From Phalacrocorax aristotelis (lineage: Eukaryota > Chordata > Aves > Suliformes > Phalacrocoracidae), in assembly GCF_949628215.1 (NCBI RefSeq), contig NC_134279.1, positions 77,010,830 to 77,074,829 on the forward strand: DNA of 64,000 nucleotides, read 5' to 3'. Shown here in pieces: positions 23,401 to 38,400 of the stretch. The first letter of the stretch is position 1, and every line of letters begins with the position of its first letter. A model generated the notes under the pieces. That model worked only from the letters and a program-made list of their open reading frames with translations, was not told the DNA's origin and made no database searches. A program made the position numbers and the translations under genes.

Positions 23401-26400
23401 CTCAAAACAAAGCTGATTTTGAAGTTAGATCAATCTTAAATTGCAGCCTTTTGACAGAACTTGATAATGTGCTTCAAAAATACTGAAGGAATTTAAAAAT
23501 GCAATGATTAGGATACTAACAAAAATATTAGATGTTTCATTAAAACCTGCTCTGGAGGACTGGAAGGAAGAAAATTACCATATTATTTTAAAAAGACATT
23601 AATGATGATTGTTTAGCCTTGATTAAGACCAGATAAAATGATTGGAATGATAATTAAAGATGCATATAAAAAAGTCATGGCTCTGTAATTCAGGAACCTG
23701 AGTGGAAATATACCTGGTAACCTTTATGAGCTTGATGCTATGGGAGAATTCCCAATGAGTAAGAGGTCCTATAAATGTGTTAAAACTCCTCATTAAATTG
23801 TATATTGGGGCAATCAACATTTACACATTAAATATTCTCATCTTCACAGTAATGCATGCTTGTCACCTTTATATCTTCCTTCTAAGTCTCATGATCCCTG
23901 CTTGCTTTTTCCCAGAGCATGGTTGTTATGATAAATCAGAATCTTGCTGTTCATTATTTCAAAATATCATGTTCCCATCTGCTACTCCTCCATGCAACAG
24001 ATAAAATATAAACAGTGTTCTACAAACGTTTATTTTAAAGAGTACTTAAATCAGCCACAAACCTGGTTGGTTTTTATTTTTCTCAGATCTGATAGGTTCT
24101 TAAACCAAGGTCATTGCTTTGTTAGGACCCTAAATAGGTTTCTAGATCTTGCCTCCTATGAATACATTTTAAAGATGTCAAATGTATTTTTATTAACACA
24201 TTATTTTTTTCTAGATGAAATTTTATTGTCTTGTTTATATTTTCTTTACTTAAATACAACAGATAGGTTAGACTGTGCTGTCTATCTGCTTTTTTCTTTC
24301 TAAGTGTGCCAATTCATCGTGTGGAAATTTTTTAATACTTTGGTGATGTCAATCAAATTCAAAAGAGCAGAGGAAGTTTCAAATGCAATTAATTTCCTCC
24401 TGTGAGTTCTATAAAAATTAGTAGCTGGGGAAAGCAAAGAAAAGTAGTTTAGTTCCCCTGGTGAGAGAAGTCCAAGTCCAGCTCATTGATAACCAGAAGT
24501 GCATTTGGCAGCGTGTGCGCAGTTCTACAGTAACCAAACAGCACAGGAATAATCTCCCCAGGGAAGTGATTGACTCGGCCCCATTGGACACCTTCAGGAG
24601 TCGTCTGGACAGGGTGCTGGGCTATCTTGTCTAGACTGTGCTCTTCCTAGAAAGATTGGACTAGATGATCCCTGAGGTCCCTTCCAGCCTGGGATTCTGT
24701 GATTCTGTAATTCTGTGATCTTTGCTCAGATGAGTGCTTTACCGGACATCGAAACAGATGATGTCAGAACAGGGGGAGCAAAAGATACAAATCTGTTGCT
24801 AATCCAAGTTATGAACTTAGCTCCTCATGTAATTATTTTTGATATGTATAAGACTCAGTTCCCTCTTAATATTAAAAATATATAATATAAGAACATGTTG
24901 AAAATAGGTTTGGCAAATGCAGCTCTTATTAAGTCTTGGATATTTCACTTTATACTAGTATTATACTGTTTTTGGAGTATGTAAAAATATCTTCTCTCTA
25001 TGTTTGTGCATTTCCAAAGGGACCAAAGCCTAGTTCTTTTTTATTTCAATGCAATATTTTTAAATGATAGCACTTATCTTTCTATTTTCTTAGCAGCCTC
25101 GAAAACTGTTTCTTCATTCACAGCTGGCTGGATTCTTATTTCTTTCAAGAATTCACCTTTCTTTACTTTTTCAAATTTTTTAACTTTTTGAAATTCTTTA
25201 GTACTTCTGGGATTAATTTACATTTTGCCTTCTACGGTTTCAGCTCCTTTTGACTGGATTTTGAAAGGTAGTTCCTTACATGAAGGATGCTTTTTTTCTG
25301 GGACAATCTTCTTTTGTCATCTCAATATGTTGGGATTGTTTTTGCTTTTCTGTTCATCTTTTGGCTACTTATAAACATACCTTCTATTATACAATCACAA
25401 GAGAACCTTCCAATTCACAGTTTACAGGTAGATGGGTTTTTTTTAGCTAGGTACCTGATTTTAAAAGCTGTCTACTGTTACAGTAGAAGATGACTGCAAT
25501 GTGATCACTGTTAGTTCTTAGTAATATAGCTATTTTAACTTAGTAATATAACTAGTGTAACTATTTTGGGGTTGTATTTTTTTGTTTTTCTTATGAATAA
25601 ATTAGGAATACCTGTATTCTGGAATAAAGGAACTCTTAACTGAATTATTTACATTGCTTTGTAGATTTGTATAGATGTCCAAATGTCACTTACCTTCTGA
25701 ATTTCACTTTATATTCTGTAGCATTTCTTTCTCCCTATAAATAATAAACATATTCCTGAATTACAGTGATAGCTTAGGTAGAGAGCACTTATTCAGCATT
25801 TTCTAAAAACACAGTTGGCAACATCATGATCTCTGATTAAAAGTCTTGGCCACAAAATACTGGAAAAATTAAACTATCATTTTAGGGCTTTTTCTCTCCT
25901 GTGAAGATAGCATTCTGCTACCAACAGGCAGGAGAGGTAAAGGGAACCCTGTGAGCACTGGAACCATTCTGAAAAAGGACTTAAACAAAACTGATTATAA
26001 GATGCATCTGTGTGGCTGGGGATGGTGAGAACCAAAAAGCACAGAAAGGGACTGCCAGAAACCTGGCTGTTGGTCTGAAGGCAATGCCTCTTCCAGGGGA
26101 CCAAAACACCTTCCTTGAATGTCCTCTGGAACTTGTTATTGTCTTAGTTACAATAAGTATATATGTATGTAAGTATTAAAACAAAATCACAAAGCCTTCC
26201 AGATGGTTAGTAAGGACATTAAATAAAACTGGGCATGTTTTCAATTTCTGTATCATCCTACTCTTATTCTGTCCATTTTTTATTTATATACATTGATCAA
26301 TTTAAGGAACATTTCATAAAATGTTTTATTTAATATAGTTTGCAAATAAAAATGCTAACATTGGTATACTTTCTTTTCTTGGTAGACAAATCCTGATATT

Positions 26401-29400
26401 CAATCACTGTTCATGGGAATAGATACGTTGTGCAAGAAATATTCAAAAGAAATAACACAGGTGAATCTGCCTTATAACTTTTTAACTCTATATAATAATC
26501 AGCAACTTCTACTGAATTTTATATAAAATATATGAGTGAAAGCTTGAAAATTAATGTATGCCCGTTACTGTCTTTACTTCCTTAATTCCACAGTTTCAAA
26601 GTTCTTAAAGCATAAATTATTCATCATGGTCACTGCTTATGTTTTCAAATTCTCTCTGAGGACCACTAGTCTGGTTATTTTAATGAAGTAAAATCACTTT
26701 CACTGCCATGCAATGAACCTTAAACATGCCCAGATAGTGTGCCCTTATTATAGCAATAAAAAGTTACACAGTGAAAACCTGAGCTGGTTAAAGACCTGAG
26801 CTGAATGATGTCTCTCTCTCTCTCTCCCCCCACTCTCTCCCCAAAGCGAGCAAGTTAACAATGATCCCTGATCTCAAAGGCTAGGCTTTATTAAAAATAA
26901 GAACAATCTAATTCTTCAGGAGCAAAAAAAATCCAAAAGAGGTCTGTTTTTTTCAGACAGATGCAATAAAAGATTTCAAGTTAAATTTCCTTCCTGCCTT
27001 CTGTAAACTCCAGGCAGGATGCCTTCCTTCAGGCTTAGTTTCCAGCCCAGAACTTTAGTAGTTGTCTGGGTTAAATGAATACATATAAACTCCCATTGCC
27101 GCCTCATTTTCTGCACCTCTTCAGCTTGGCTTTGTGACTTGCCCTTGTCCCTCTCGCTGAGCATTTCAGTCTCAGTTTCAACTGCTCTAGGTTGAACTGT
27201 AGTAGCACATCCTCCCTCAACCCACCTGCAAACTTCATTGTGTATTCTCATCTCCTTGGGCTGGTACTTGTTTGGCCTTGTGGTGAACTTGCTGGTCCAG
27301 CAGAAGAATAACCCAGGGAAGATCACTTGCTTCCTTTAATGGTGATTATGGATTCACAGCTGCTCTACTCTATGCTTCACAAACTTCTCCAAAGCTGAGA
27401 GGGGTCCCTTTCCTCAGCACTCCTCCTCCTAAGATACATAGGTGACACAAGATAAAGAAGAAGTCTTCCTCTGTCCTTCCATACACACTTTTTAACAGCG
27501 TGCATGATGATCAGCAGTTGTTCTGTAAGCTGAACAAATCCACACAGCTATGCCACCAATCATACATGAATACAAACTTCTGTAATGTGTCAAAGAAAGG
27601 AAAAAATGGACATGATCTCAAAAGACTAAGGTGGGTTTTCTGTAGCCTGAGATAACCTATGGGAAACATATTGACGTGTAAAGGTATTAAGGTATGTTCA
27701 GAACTCCCACCAGCATCAAAAGACATAAGAGCAGCTTGTGCTGTCTTAGCACAGAGGTTTATCTAATTGTATCTGCTGTCACAACAGCAGATGCTTAGGA
27801 AAGCGTATGAGAACAAGGCTGCCACGTAATGCTCTGTCTTCAGAACAGCCTCCTAGCTTTCACCGGCTTGTGGCACAAGGGTTTCTCAAGGTGGGGTTGG
27901 TGCCTTTGTAATCAAAAGCTTTTGGTGGATATTTTTCCCCATGTAATTGTTAAATTGTTTTCTGAATATCTAGCACCTATCCCGTGCTATGGAAAGGAGG
28001 TCCACGGGTTGTACACTGTGTGATGATGATTTCCTTTTTCAGGTTTTAACCTGTTAAACGCTAGTTTCATTTGATATTCTTGAATCCCATTCTAGAGGAA
28101 AAAGTAACCAGTCCCATGTACTCCATCTGTGCTAATCATTAGTTATAGACTGCTAACGCATCCTTTCTTCAACTATCCTTTTTTTGGCCATGAAGACTCA
28201 TATTCTATGTGGTCATTCTTTTACATACTCTTACATACCGCTGATTAATGTGAACTATTTCCAGACCTACCATATTGTTTCTGAGATGTTAAGCAGGCTT
28301 AGGATATAGCAACATACATTTTTTGAAGTGGAGCAAATATATTCCCTGTTCTATTAATTTTTTTTTAACCACTTTTAAATGGTTTGCTTTTAAGTTAAGT
28401 GGTCATACCGACCACTGAATAGTCATTTTCATAGCTTTCTGCTTTCTAGACCCAAGACCTCATTTCTGAGTGCTGGGAGGCAGCTCAGAGCCATTGCTTC
28501 TGAGTAGCTGTTTTTTCCATCAGTTCTTCTGGAGACACTTCTGATCCTTTGATGAGTATCTAGTGGGAACCTCCCAGGCTCTTCTACAGTGAATAAAAAG
28601 TAACCATTTCAATTAGATACTCTGCTATGGCTTTATCTTCTCTGAGTGCTTCTTCTTGGTTGTCTCTATCCCTACACATTTTCTGGCAGTTTTCTTACAT
28701 GTGAGAGAAAAGATTTATTAGTAAGTTATTGCCCATAGTAATTTGTTCTTCAAGCTCTTGTCTTGCCTACCTTGTATGTTTTTACTTTTAACCTGTCATG
28801 GTTTACGATCCTCATTTGGACACAAGAAGTGCTTACATACCACCAGACAGTGTGTCTAACAATTATTTTTTAATTAACAGGATATTTTTGCAAGGCAACT
28901 TATAATTGCCAGTAAGACACATTACTTTTTATGTTGCCATTAATTTTATGTTTGCTTAGCACTAATGAATAAGAAACACCACAGCTAAACTGGCTTTCCA
29001 ATGTCTTTACCTTGTTATTGAACGGAGTGTTAAAATATAAATTCAGTGAAATAAATCTACTAACTCTAGTGTAGGTCACACTAGATTAAATAAAATTGAT
29101 AAGACTTTCCTACCATACTTATTCCTCTACCATTCCGTAACTTGGAATGTTTCGTTAGAGAGGATATAAAGAAGATATGTTAAATACTTACTAAAATATA
29201 GAAAAATTTGAATACTGTGACGCTGTTCTTCTCCATCACTTTTTTGCTGACATTGCATAAATGTAATTAGGTGAGGCTTCATATAATTGTGTTTATTTTT
29301 AGGTTTCAGAATTTCAAGAAAAACATCGTAAACATTTATTAGCATACCACAGACAAAAGGTAACTAATTATTATTGTCTTTTTTTTTTTTTTAAATGTTT

Positions 29401-32400
29401 GCCTTGTTACTTTGGCTTATTTTTGGAAAATATATTCACCTTTTATTGTAATACTTAGAGTAATTTATCAGGGTTGCCTCATTTCTGTCATCGTAAATAC
29501 TAGGTTTGAATTATTTAAAATTTCTGGGGGCTTTATTAATTATGGTTACTATTATTTAATAAAACAGATTTTAGTCGTGGAATGACTGAGATTAAATGGA
29601 GAGTCAAGGGGCAGGGAGAGAAGAAACCATTTCACTGCATCAAGAAGAAAGTGGAAGAGGTGGGGAGGGATTCGTACTCAGATGATAAGCCTAGAGAAAA
29701 AGACGACTAGGTCTGACAGAATAAATTAGAAGCTTGAGCAATAGAGAACAAGACTATGGGCTAGTACCCTGAGTCAGGGATAGCTCTATCATTAGAGGTT
29801 ACATATATATATACACAAAACCCATATATATATATATCTTTAAGGTATTTTGGCCTTAAAATGATCCAGTCCTACAGAGTGACAGGGTAAAGTACATTGT
29901 TCCTAACGTCTGTACTGGTCACTTTCTTAATTAAACCTAGCTCTCATGAGGAAAAAGAAAAAAGAAGAATACAAAAAAATCAGGTCTTAAGTAAATTGGA
30001 TTTTGTCTTTAATCTGTTTTGCAGTCTGACATCTGCAAAAAGAGCATAATATCTCCCACAAACAATATGATTTTATAAAGGTATATCAGGTAATATTATT
30101 AAAGGGTTCAAATAATATTGTGAGGAGAAGCATGAAAAGTTAACAAGAAAATCCATAATTTCTCTTAAAATCAAAATACGAATAGCATGATATAATGAAG
30201 CACTAAGGTCACACAATGGCAATTATGGATAAAATACAGATGCAGTACTGAGGCTACTGAGTAAATTTTTATATCCTTCATAAAATATAATGTATGAACA
30301 TGGAATGAAAGACTGTAAAAAATACACATACTAGGGAGCTGACCTGATGTTCTTGACCTTAATGTACTTCAGTTTTGCAAGCCCGTAACATTCTTTAATG
30401 GAGATTTTTTGGTTGTGTCTATAACAATAGGACATATTCTTCATATAAGATTACAAATAGATACTGCAAAGAACTGAATAAATTTGAAATCTGAAATAAG
30501 AAATAAAGGAACATGGTATTTGGTATTTTATATAGTTATTGGTAACTTTTCCAGATAATTCTGTATTAAATGAAACATAACTTTTATATCAGATATGGAA
30601 AGAAAGAAGAAAAATAAAAGCAAACTATTTTTAAGTACTTTTCTTAGTATTCATTTATCTAATATTATGAGCACACTTAACAAAAGGTAATCAAACTACA
30701 TCTGTAACTGTCAAAAACAAGCATATCTTTTTACGACTGTCTGTTTAATGGATCCACATAACAGCTCTAGTCTTGCCACAATAAATCAGGCATAGCAATG
30801 ATGTCTAAGGTTAAAACCAATAGCAAACAGTTCAACACTTTAGAATACTAGTTGTATGAAAATGAAGTTGTATATCACACTAACAGATTTTGTTTAAATC
30901 TATGATTGCCTCACAGACAGTAAAGTTGGAAGAATCTCTCAAGAAAGTGACACAACAAATGCATCAGATACAATGGTAAGAGGTTTAATGCAGCAAAAGT
31001 AAATGAGAAATAGTCTTTGTAATCAGACAACTGTGAGTTTAATGGAGAAAACAATAAAAAAAGTCATGCTTTATTTGCCTTTCTCATATAGTGTGTTGCA
31101 TAAATAGAAGCAGCATATTTTTTACAGAAATAAATGAACAGTGATTTCTCTCATCAGGTCCGTTTTCTTCATATTAATCAAGCCTGTCGGGAAGGAATAA
31201 TTTTATTTATAAATTGAAGCCAACAGTTACTCTAAAAGTGAACGTTTAGTAATCTTTATCATATAGATATTGAGTTCTAAAATTGTTATTTGCATTTACA
31301 TGAACATGTTTGTGTTTTTTCCAATGGGCTTTTCAGCATCAGCCTGGAAAGTACTATGAGATCTTTCCTAGTATCTAGCACATTTGCAAAATTACTTTTG
31401 TAACATGATTCTCATCTTCTCTGTTTCTAGTAAAAATCTACTTCTTGACTCATCTTAAATGAGTGTTTTTTTACAAATGCATCAGAAAGATACCAAAGAG
31501 GTAGCTCATCATTATGCCCCTACACCTTAATCTTTTTGTCTTATTTATTTCCAACTTAAAGCCAAAGTTCTTCTTGATCCCTAAGTGCGCTCAGTGCTAC
31601 TCTTTTCAATTCATTACATTTTGTTTCAATTATTTGTTTGATGATATCACTTTGTTTTTAAATCATTATGTAGTTCTTCTCAATATTGATATAACTTTCC
31701 ATCTCCAGAACTTTCTGTCTTCAGATTTCACAAACTGCAGGCTACCTCTGAGTCATCAGGGAGTATATTAAACAGGATCACTTGCAAGACTAAACTCAAG
31801 GGGACATCACTAGTAACATTTCTGCACTTTCTTCACTTTTTTGTTGTTGTTGCTTCACTTTTAACTTTTTTTCATGGTATACTTACTTGATTTAATTGCT
31901 CTTATCTCTGCTTTAAAGTCCATACAGCACTCTAATATTTAAATTTAATTAACGCAGAAAATATACACTATCTTACTACTACGAGAATATAAAACAAAAA
32001 AAAAAGATATCAGATTGATCTATTGTGATCCACCTATGCTGAAATTATTACATTTTCCACAAAACATTTGTTTCCATGTCCTATTTTATCCTTCCCATTT
32101 TCTAAGACTTCAAAAACTACTGGGGAAAAAAACTTAACAGGCTTAGCCTGCTTTTGCCTTTTACTGAATATGGGTATAAAGAGTAGTGTGTAGGTGTAAT
32201 CTGCTTCTCCCTATAGATCCGTCTTTTTGAGAGAAGCCCTTCATGAATGCCACTTTATGAATACCAGTGATCAAGGATGCTGACATCTCCTTAATAAGCC
32301 AGTTCAGGAAGCCAGCAATTTAATTACAAAGTTTTGTTGATCTTTATTCTTTTTCTGTGTTTTTTCAGTGTAGAATTTCTTTTGAGTCAGACATGCACAT

Positions 32401-35400
32401 AATACTGTATTATGCTCTCTTACGCTGTTTGGTGTAATATAACTGAAAGAAAAACAATATAAAGGAAACTATGTATGTGGTGGATTATCATAGTTTATAT
32501 ATTTTTATCCACTGCCTCCTTTTTCTTGTCTGCATGTCAAATAAATAGCATCACAGAGTTCTTACTGAATTTCAGGTTTTTCAGCGTTCTGCCAAGACAG
32601 TATGACCTAGGGCTTCTCCTTGCATGCCCAGTAGACATATTCCCCCTATTTATGGTTCTTGACGAAGGTATCAGTTTTACGTAGCCATTGGTGAATAACA
32701 TAAATATGTCAACATTTCTTTTGATAACTATATTTTTTAAAGCTTGGGAAATGTATACATTGAAATGAAGATTTCTGGCTCAATAAGAATTGTATTTTAC
32801 CGTCAGTTGTTCCATAAAGTACTTTGCCATAATGTTATCCTAAATTGGTATTGTTGAGCATGTAATGACTGATACAGACATTATGATACAAAGAAGAAGT
32901 TAATAGCTTAGGAAATAGATTGTTATTTTGCTTCATGGTAAACAGTGAAGCAAATAGCTGGCACACACCAGCTATTGATGGATAAAATGTTTTGATTTTA
33001 TGCTTTATTGACCAACCGGACAAATGAAATAACGAAACCAGCTTTCAATTTCTATCTGTTGTTTCTTCTGTTTCCCCTTTAGTATGAAACCTCCTGAACA
33101 AAATACACAACTACCATTTTGCAGAACAAGTAGAAATCCACTTTCCAGTAAGAAGTGTTGGTTTAAGATACTAATTATAGAATACATATCACTGGATATA
33201 GCTATGTTCTAATAATAAATTTATTAATGACTTTAGTTCCTTCAAGAAAACAGAATGGTTACTCTTCATGTTCTCTTCATCCTAGTCATCCTTCTGCTTC
33301 TGAAATGTAGGTACAAATCAGATGATTTTCAGTGAAAATCTTAACAGTGACAAAATACCGATATTTTATACACAAAGCCATTTTTTGGAAGTGCATTTAA
33401 CATAAGTATATTTTCTGGGTTTGGGTTTTGTTTCTGCAAACTGTGTAAGTATGAAAGAGCTGGGGAAGGTCTTATCTATCCAAATGTATGTAATAGCTAC
33501 TTGTATAGATTGGCTTTGAATCATACAAAGGAATAAATTCTAAGGCATGATGCACCTTATTCTAAAGACTTCTTGCATAGATAGATTATTTAGTGACAAA
33601 CTCTTCCCATTGACTATAAGGAAAAATTAAGTGGCTTGTACAGACACCTACTGTAGTTGTCTAAAGTTAGATGAGATGAACTCCAGTAAGGCTCATTAAA
33701 TTTTGAATAAATTGAACATACAGCTTGCTCAAGCTAAAAGATTTTATATACCTGTGACTGTGAGTTTATTTTTTATAAAAAAAGAAAATTCACAATGCCC
33801 TTGTTGTGGTGACAAGTGACAAATATGTAAATATGCATATTTATTCTACATTAACTCCTAGAATAATGACGCTAATCATAAAATAACTTCTCTGTAAACG
33901 TCGAAACCAAAGTTCAGAATCAATCAATAGATTTTGCTTACTGCTAGTGGGTTTTGGAACAAGTCCTAAATACTCATATATGTTATGCATTATGTATTAT
34001 GCTTTTCCATTATTAATCAAATTTAACATGAGAATATAAGGTAATTTTAGTCACTATAATGAATGTGTTATTTTTGTTACAATGTCATACTTATTTTGAC
34101 CTTTGTTGTAAGAATGGAGTCAATGGAGATTGATCCTGTACCTTCACCAATGAGGAAAGTAAGTGGGGGTTTTGTACGTTTGTTTATATACATGTATATG
34201 TTCATATATATGCTTTTGATTTCTTCTACTCTGCAAAAAATAGGATCCCCCCGACTTCAAAAAATTCTTATGTAAATGCTGATTTCAGCTATACTTGATG
34301 CTTTGATGCTTAGTAGAAGTCAGATGATCCCCAAAAAGGAACCAAAAGGCAATACAATGATTTCTGGAATTACATTCTTCACATGCCATATACAGGATTT
34401 TAAACTTCTGATGCTAAATTAAATGGCAAATTCTTGAAATGTCAGTGTGTTTTTATTATAAAAATGTTGTAACTGTTTCCAAAATAAATGTCACTAATGC
34501 ACAGATTTGAGAGTTGCAATTAAATTTAAGTTCTAATATATTAAAGAATGGAAATATATGTAAGATTTCCACCTTTGCCACCCCCCATGTAGATGTCTGC
34601 AGTACAGATCTATGCTAGCGTCTCAGGGTTTCCTTTATAACCTATGGATTGATTATATCCATAGATAGACCTATATACATAGGTATAACCTCATTAGTGT
34701 GTGTGGTTCATCTAATTCTAAAGGACACTTATTCCTGTTTCTCCTCCTTGACAATAAGGGAATTTCAGGGGATCAGGCTGGGTGTAAATGTTGTCATGGT
34801 GAAGTTACAAGAGGTGAATCACTTGGTGCTCTTAACTTCACAGCTTTCCTGAAATTTCATTTATGATGGATAAAAGGTTTTTTTAAGCCACAAATCAAGC
34901 CAATAATTATGTTTCACCTTTTGCAAATAATTTTGTTTGCTGCTTTTGCCTGTGCTCAGGGGCATCAACGTCTGTATAGTATCTTCTCATGTTAAGAAAA
35001 AGATAGATGTAAAAGTCAATGGTTAGAACCTGATATTTGAATAGGGAATTGCAAGTTTTAAGTGACATCTCTAGGAAGAGAATGAAGGCAGGAGCTTTTC
35101 ACTGTATTAGTATTTTGATTAGGAGAGCTAATATCCAGCAACAGATGCTAGCTTAAGAGCGGAATCTCAGCACAGAAAATGATGTAAGTGTCTGGTATTT
35201 TTCTTATCTGAATGTGACAGAAAGGAGTTCTTGGAATAAAACTAAAATACATGTACTTTTCTCCTTCCATAGATGTCTAAAAGATAGTAACTTAATTCTG
35301 AGGTTTTGCATTTTTGTGCTATGAACAAAACTGGCAGTGGAGAGTGCCAGCACTCTGCAGTCTTTATAGACCTCAAAGATGTAATGCTGTTGCTTAAAAC

Positions 35401-38400
35401 ACCTTAATAATTAACATATTTATTACACTGTTATACCTTGTATACACTGTAATACCTTGCCACTCATTTAGCCTGAGACACCAACTGGTCCAACAAGATT
35501 ATCATTAATAACTCCACCGCAAGATGGACGTATGGGTGAGTAAAAATAAAGTTTGTAACTGGATAGCACTTGTATTACATTAAGAGGATTAATAAATTAA
35601 AATCCATATATTATCAATTTCCTGAGAAAAATTGAATTGTGTTGAGGTATAAGGAACTTATGTAGGCATCAATCCTGCAGAAGGGAAATAGTTAAAAATG
35701 AAGAATTGAATAAGTCTTCCTAGTACTGACCTGCTCTGTTCTGTGAATAATTACTTGTAGCCGAACTGATTTTTGCTGTGCAATCATAGTGAACAGCTGC
35801 AAAGAAAATACTGTAATGATATCCATGGTTGAACAGAACAGGCATACTTGCAATATATGTTGCGGATCCTCTATTAACCTTCATAATTGTATTTGTTTAT
35901 AGTTACCAGAGATTAACATTGTCCATAATGTCATGTTAAAAATCACATGATGAAAAGGGGGGAAAGTAAATGGAAAAAAGTATTTCATGACAAAAGCAAG
36001 GTAATTAAGTTGAGATCAAGAATTTCTTCAGAAAGGTGATTTTTTTTCACCATATCACTGTGATAGGGTAAAAGACATTTTAATCCCCTGTACTTCCCTT
36101 CATTCCTGGGCTGTTGCAGAGCTTGGGCAACACTCTGATGTACACAAGATGTGAAATTAGTGCAGACTCCTTGAGTCGTGCTTATTTGTGAGTAGTTTCC
36201 CAGAATTCCTAATGCTCTGCAGGTCTACTGTTCATGTGTCCCTCCCATTCTTTGTTTTACATTCAGTGTGTTTCTGTAACAGTCCATTCCCAGGCAGTCT
36301 TTCAGCTGGCTTCAGCAGTTAATAGAATCATCTCCAGCCACGTAAGGAGCTTTTAGCACTTGTGTTTTATATGGTGTAAACATCTCAAAACAAAGACAAA
36401 CACAATTGCAAGGCGATTGTAATGAAGGAACAAAAATTGCTCTTTCTATGTTTTGTCTGATTTATATGTTCAGATCCTTCCCAAATGCATGCTTGCCTAT
36501 AAATTTATGGATGATAAATTAGCGAGAGTTGAGGCTAACAGTTTTTTTTTATTGTGTCTAAATATAGATACTTAATTAGATGATAAAATTATATGTAGAA
36601 CAGTTATGTGTTCAGCACTTTTTAGAATCAACCCATAAAGTTTTGCAATGGACAAAGATGAATGAATCAAAAAATACTTGCAAAAGTAAGGGCAAGTAGA
36701 AACAATGATTTAATGGTGTACTAAAGAAAGTTTCCTTCCCAGATATGGATGGAGCAAAAAGAATAGCTGAAGAACTGGAGCACCTCAGCAGAGCTGTTAT
36801 TCTAATGTGCAGAGCTGATAGTCTAATAATAGTCATAAATGAGAGTAGGTGAAAGAAACCAACATATGTGCTTAACTTGAAAAGTATTTGCAGGAATGGC
36901 AGTGTGATGTTTTCATGACAGCTAAGCTCTATGTAGGATTCATCTATTGAGACTAAGGACAATTGTTCACCCTTATGCTCTGCTGGAGTACTGCTGAGGA
37001 TTTTTGATAGCTTTCACTTTTGCTGGATCTTCTTCCAGCAAGAGGTACTGGAAGACAACTCATGCCTCAGCAAATGTCTCATCTGTGCTAAATTGTAAAA
37101 ACACATTATTAATTTTTATGGCTGTTTTCATCCTTTCTCAAGTGACATGGTGACTTCATTTTGTCAACCAATTCCTTATCTTTCATTGCCTATTGTAATT
37201 GTGCACCATTTTTTAATTCTTGAATAAACCAATCATGAATTTTCCCAGAATAATGCAATTAAAGTACTAATCTTTGTTTCCAAAGTTATCTCTTAAGTAA
37301 AATGGGTGATTCATGTTGGTCCTGTTTTCAAAAATTCGATTATTACAGGTAGTGTATCCTACAGAAGTTCTCAGTCATCTGGAATAATATCAAGTCAAAA
37401 TAGTAGAGCAGGATCTACAAGGTAATTAAATACCTTTTCAAGACGTTACCATCTCCTATTAGAGACTGAAATTTCTCTTGTCTGGCCTGTCTTAATCTGT
37501 ACATTTAAAGGTTATAGCCTATATCTGAAGAAATGTTATTGTGCAGGGTAGCTATCACCATTATGAACGTGTTTGTTATTGTTGTAAAGCTGTATTTTGA
37601 AATCACTTTCTTCAAAAACATGCAGAGATAATCTGAGCTCATGTGACTGTGGACATCTACAGTCATGGTACTTTTATACAAAGGGTAGTAATTCTATAGT
37701 AAGAAAGTGCTTTATAGTTCTAAAAATCAGAGGTGACGACACCACCTACACAAGAGCTATTCTCTGAATAACCTGAACATCTCCATGCAGTGTGTAGCAA
37801 GTGTTTCAGGCTTTTCATCTAAACATTGAAAATATCTTAAAACTGTGAGAATTACTAACATCAAGAAAAAACTTAAAATTGTTCTGGAAAAAGTGAGTTC
37901 TTGTTCTCTATAATCATTAAGCAAAATATATCTTCCAAGCACAAATTTAAAATACATACAACAAAATATTTCTTTTTTTTTCCATCTCCGATTCATACCA
38001 TTTATTTTGTCCCTCTGCTTTTTAAAATATGTAAAAGTCCTGAAGAAGCAAAAATATGATATAGAATGTGTAGAACACAATAATTGATAGCATTTTCTGC
38101 TAAAAAAGTAACACTATGTATTTAAGGGATTTTGAAATCTCTTGTACTATGAAAGTAGCCTCAAATCATATCCATGTATTAATTTCATTAACAGATCCAC
38201 ACCTATAAGACTACCACATAGTGGATGTTCACTTACATCATCATCTGGATCACAAAGTAGTAGAAGGGGGTCTGATTTCAGAACCCCTCAGTTGTATCCG
38301 TTCACATCACCTTCCCCACAGTCATCTGCAACAAGACACCCAATCACCATCTCTGGACTTCTTCAAAGGCAACATTTAGGCAAGTATATTTTATAAAATC

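Noticed and set aside
38384-38386. GT donor five bases downstream as the real RNF212 exon 11 end
   Set aside because: aa|gtatat is a weak donor, and using it would give a short unrelated end instead of GLTNFGGHSAER.
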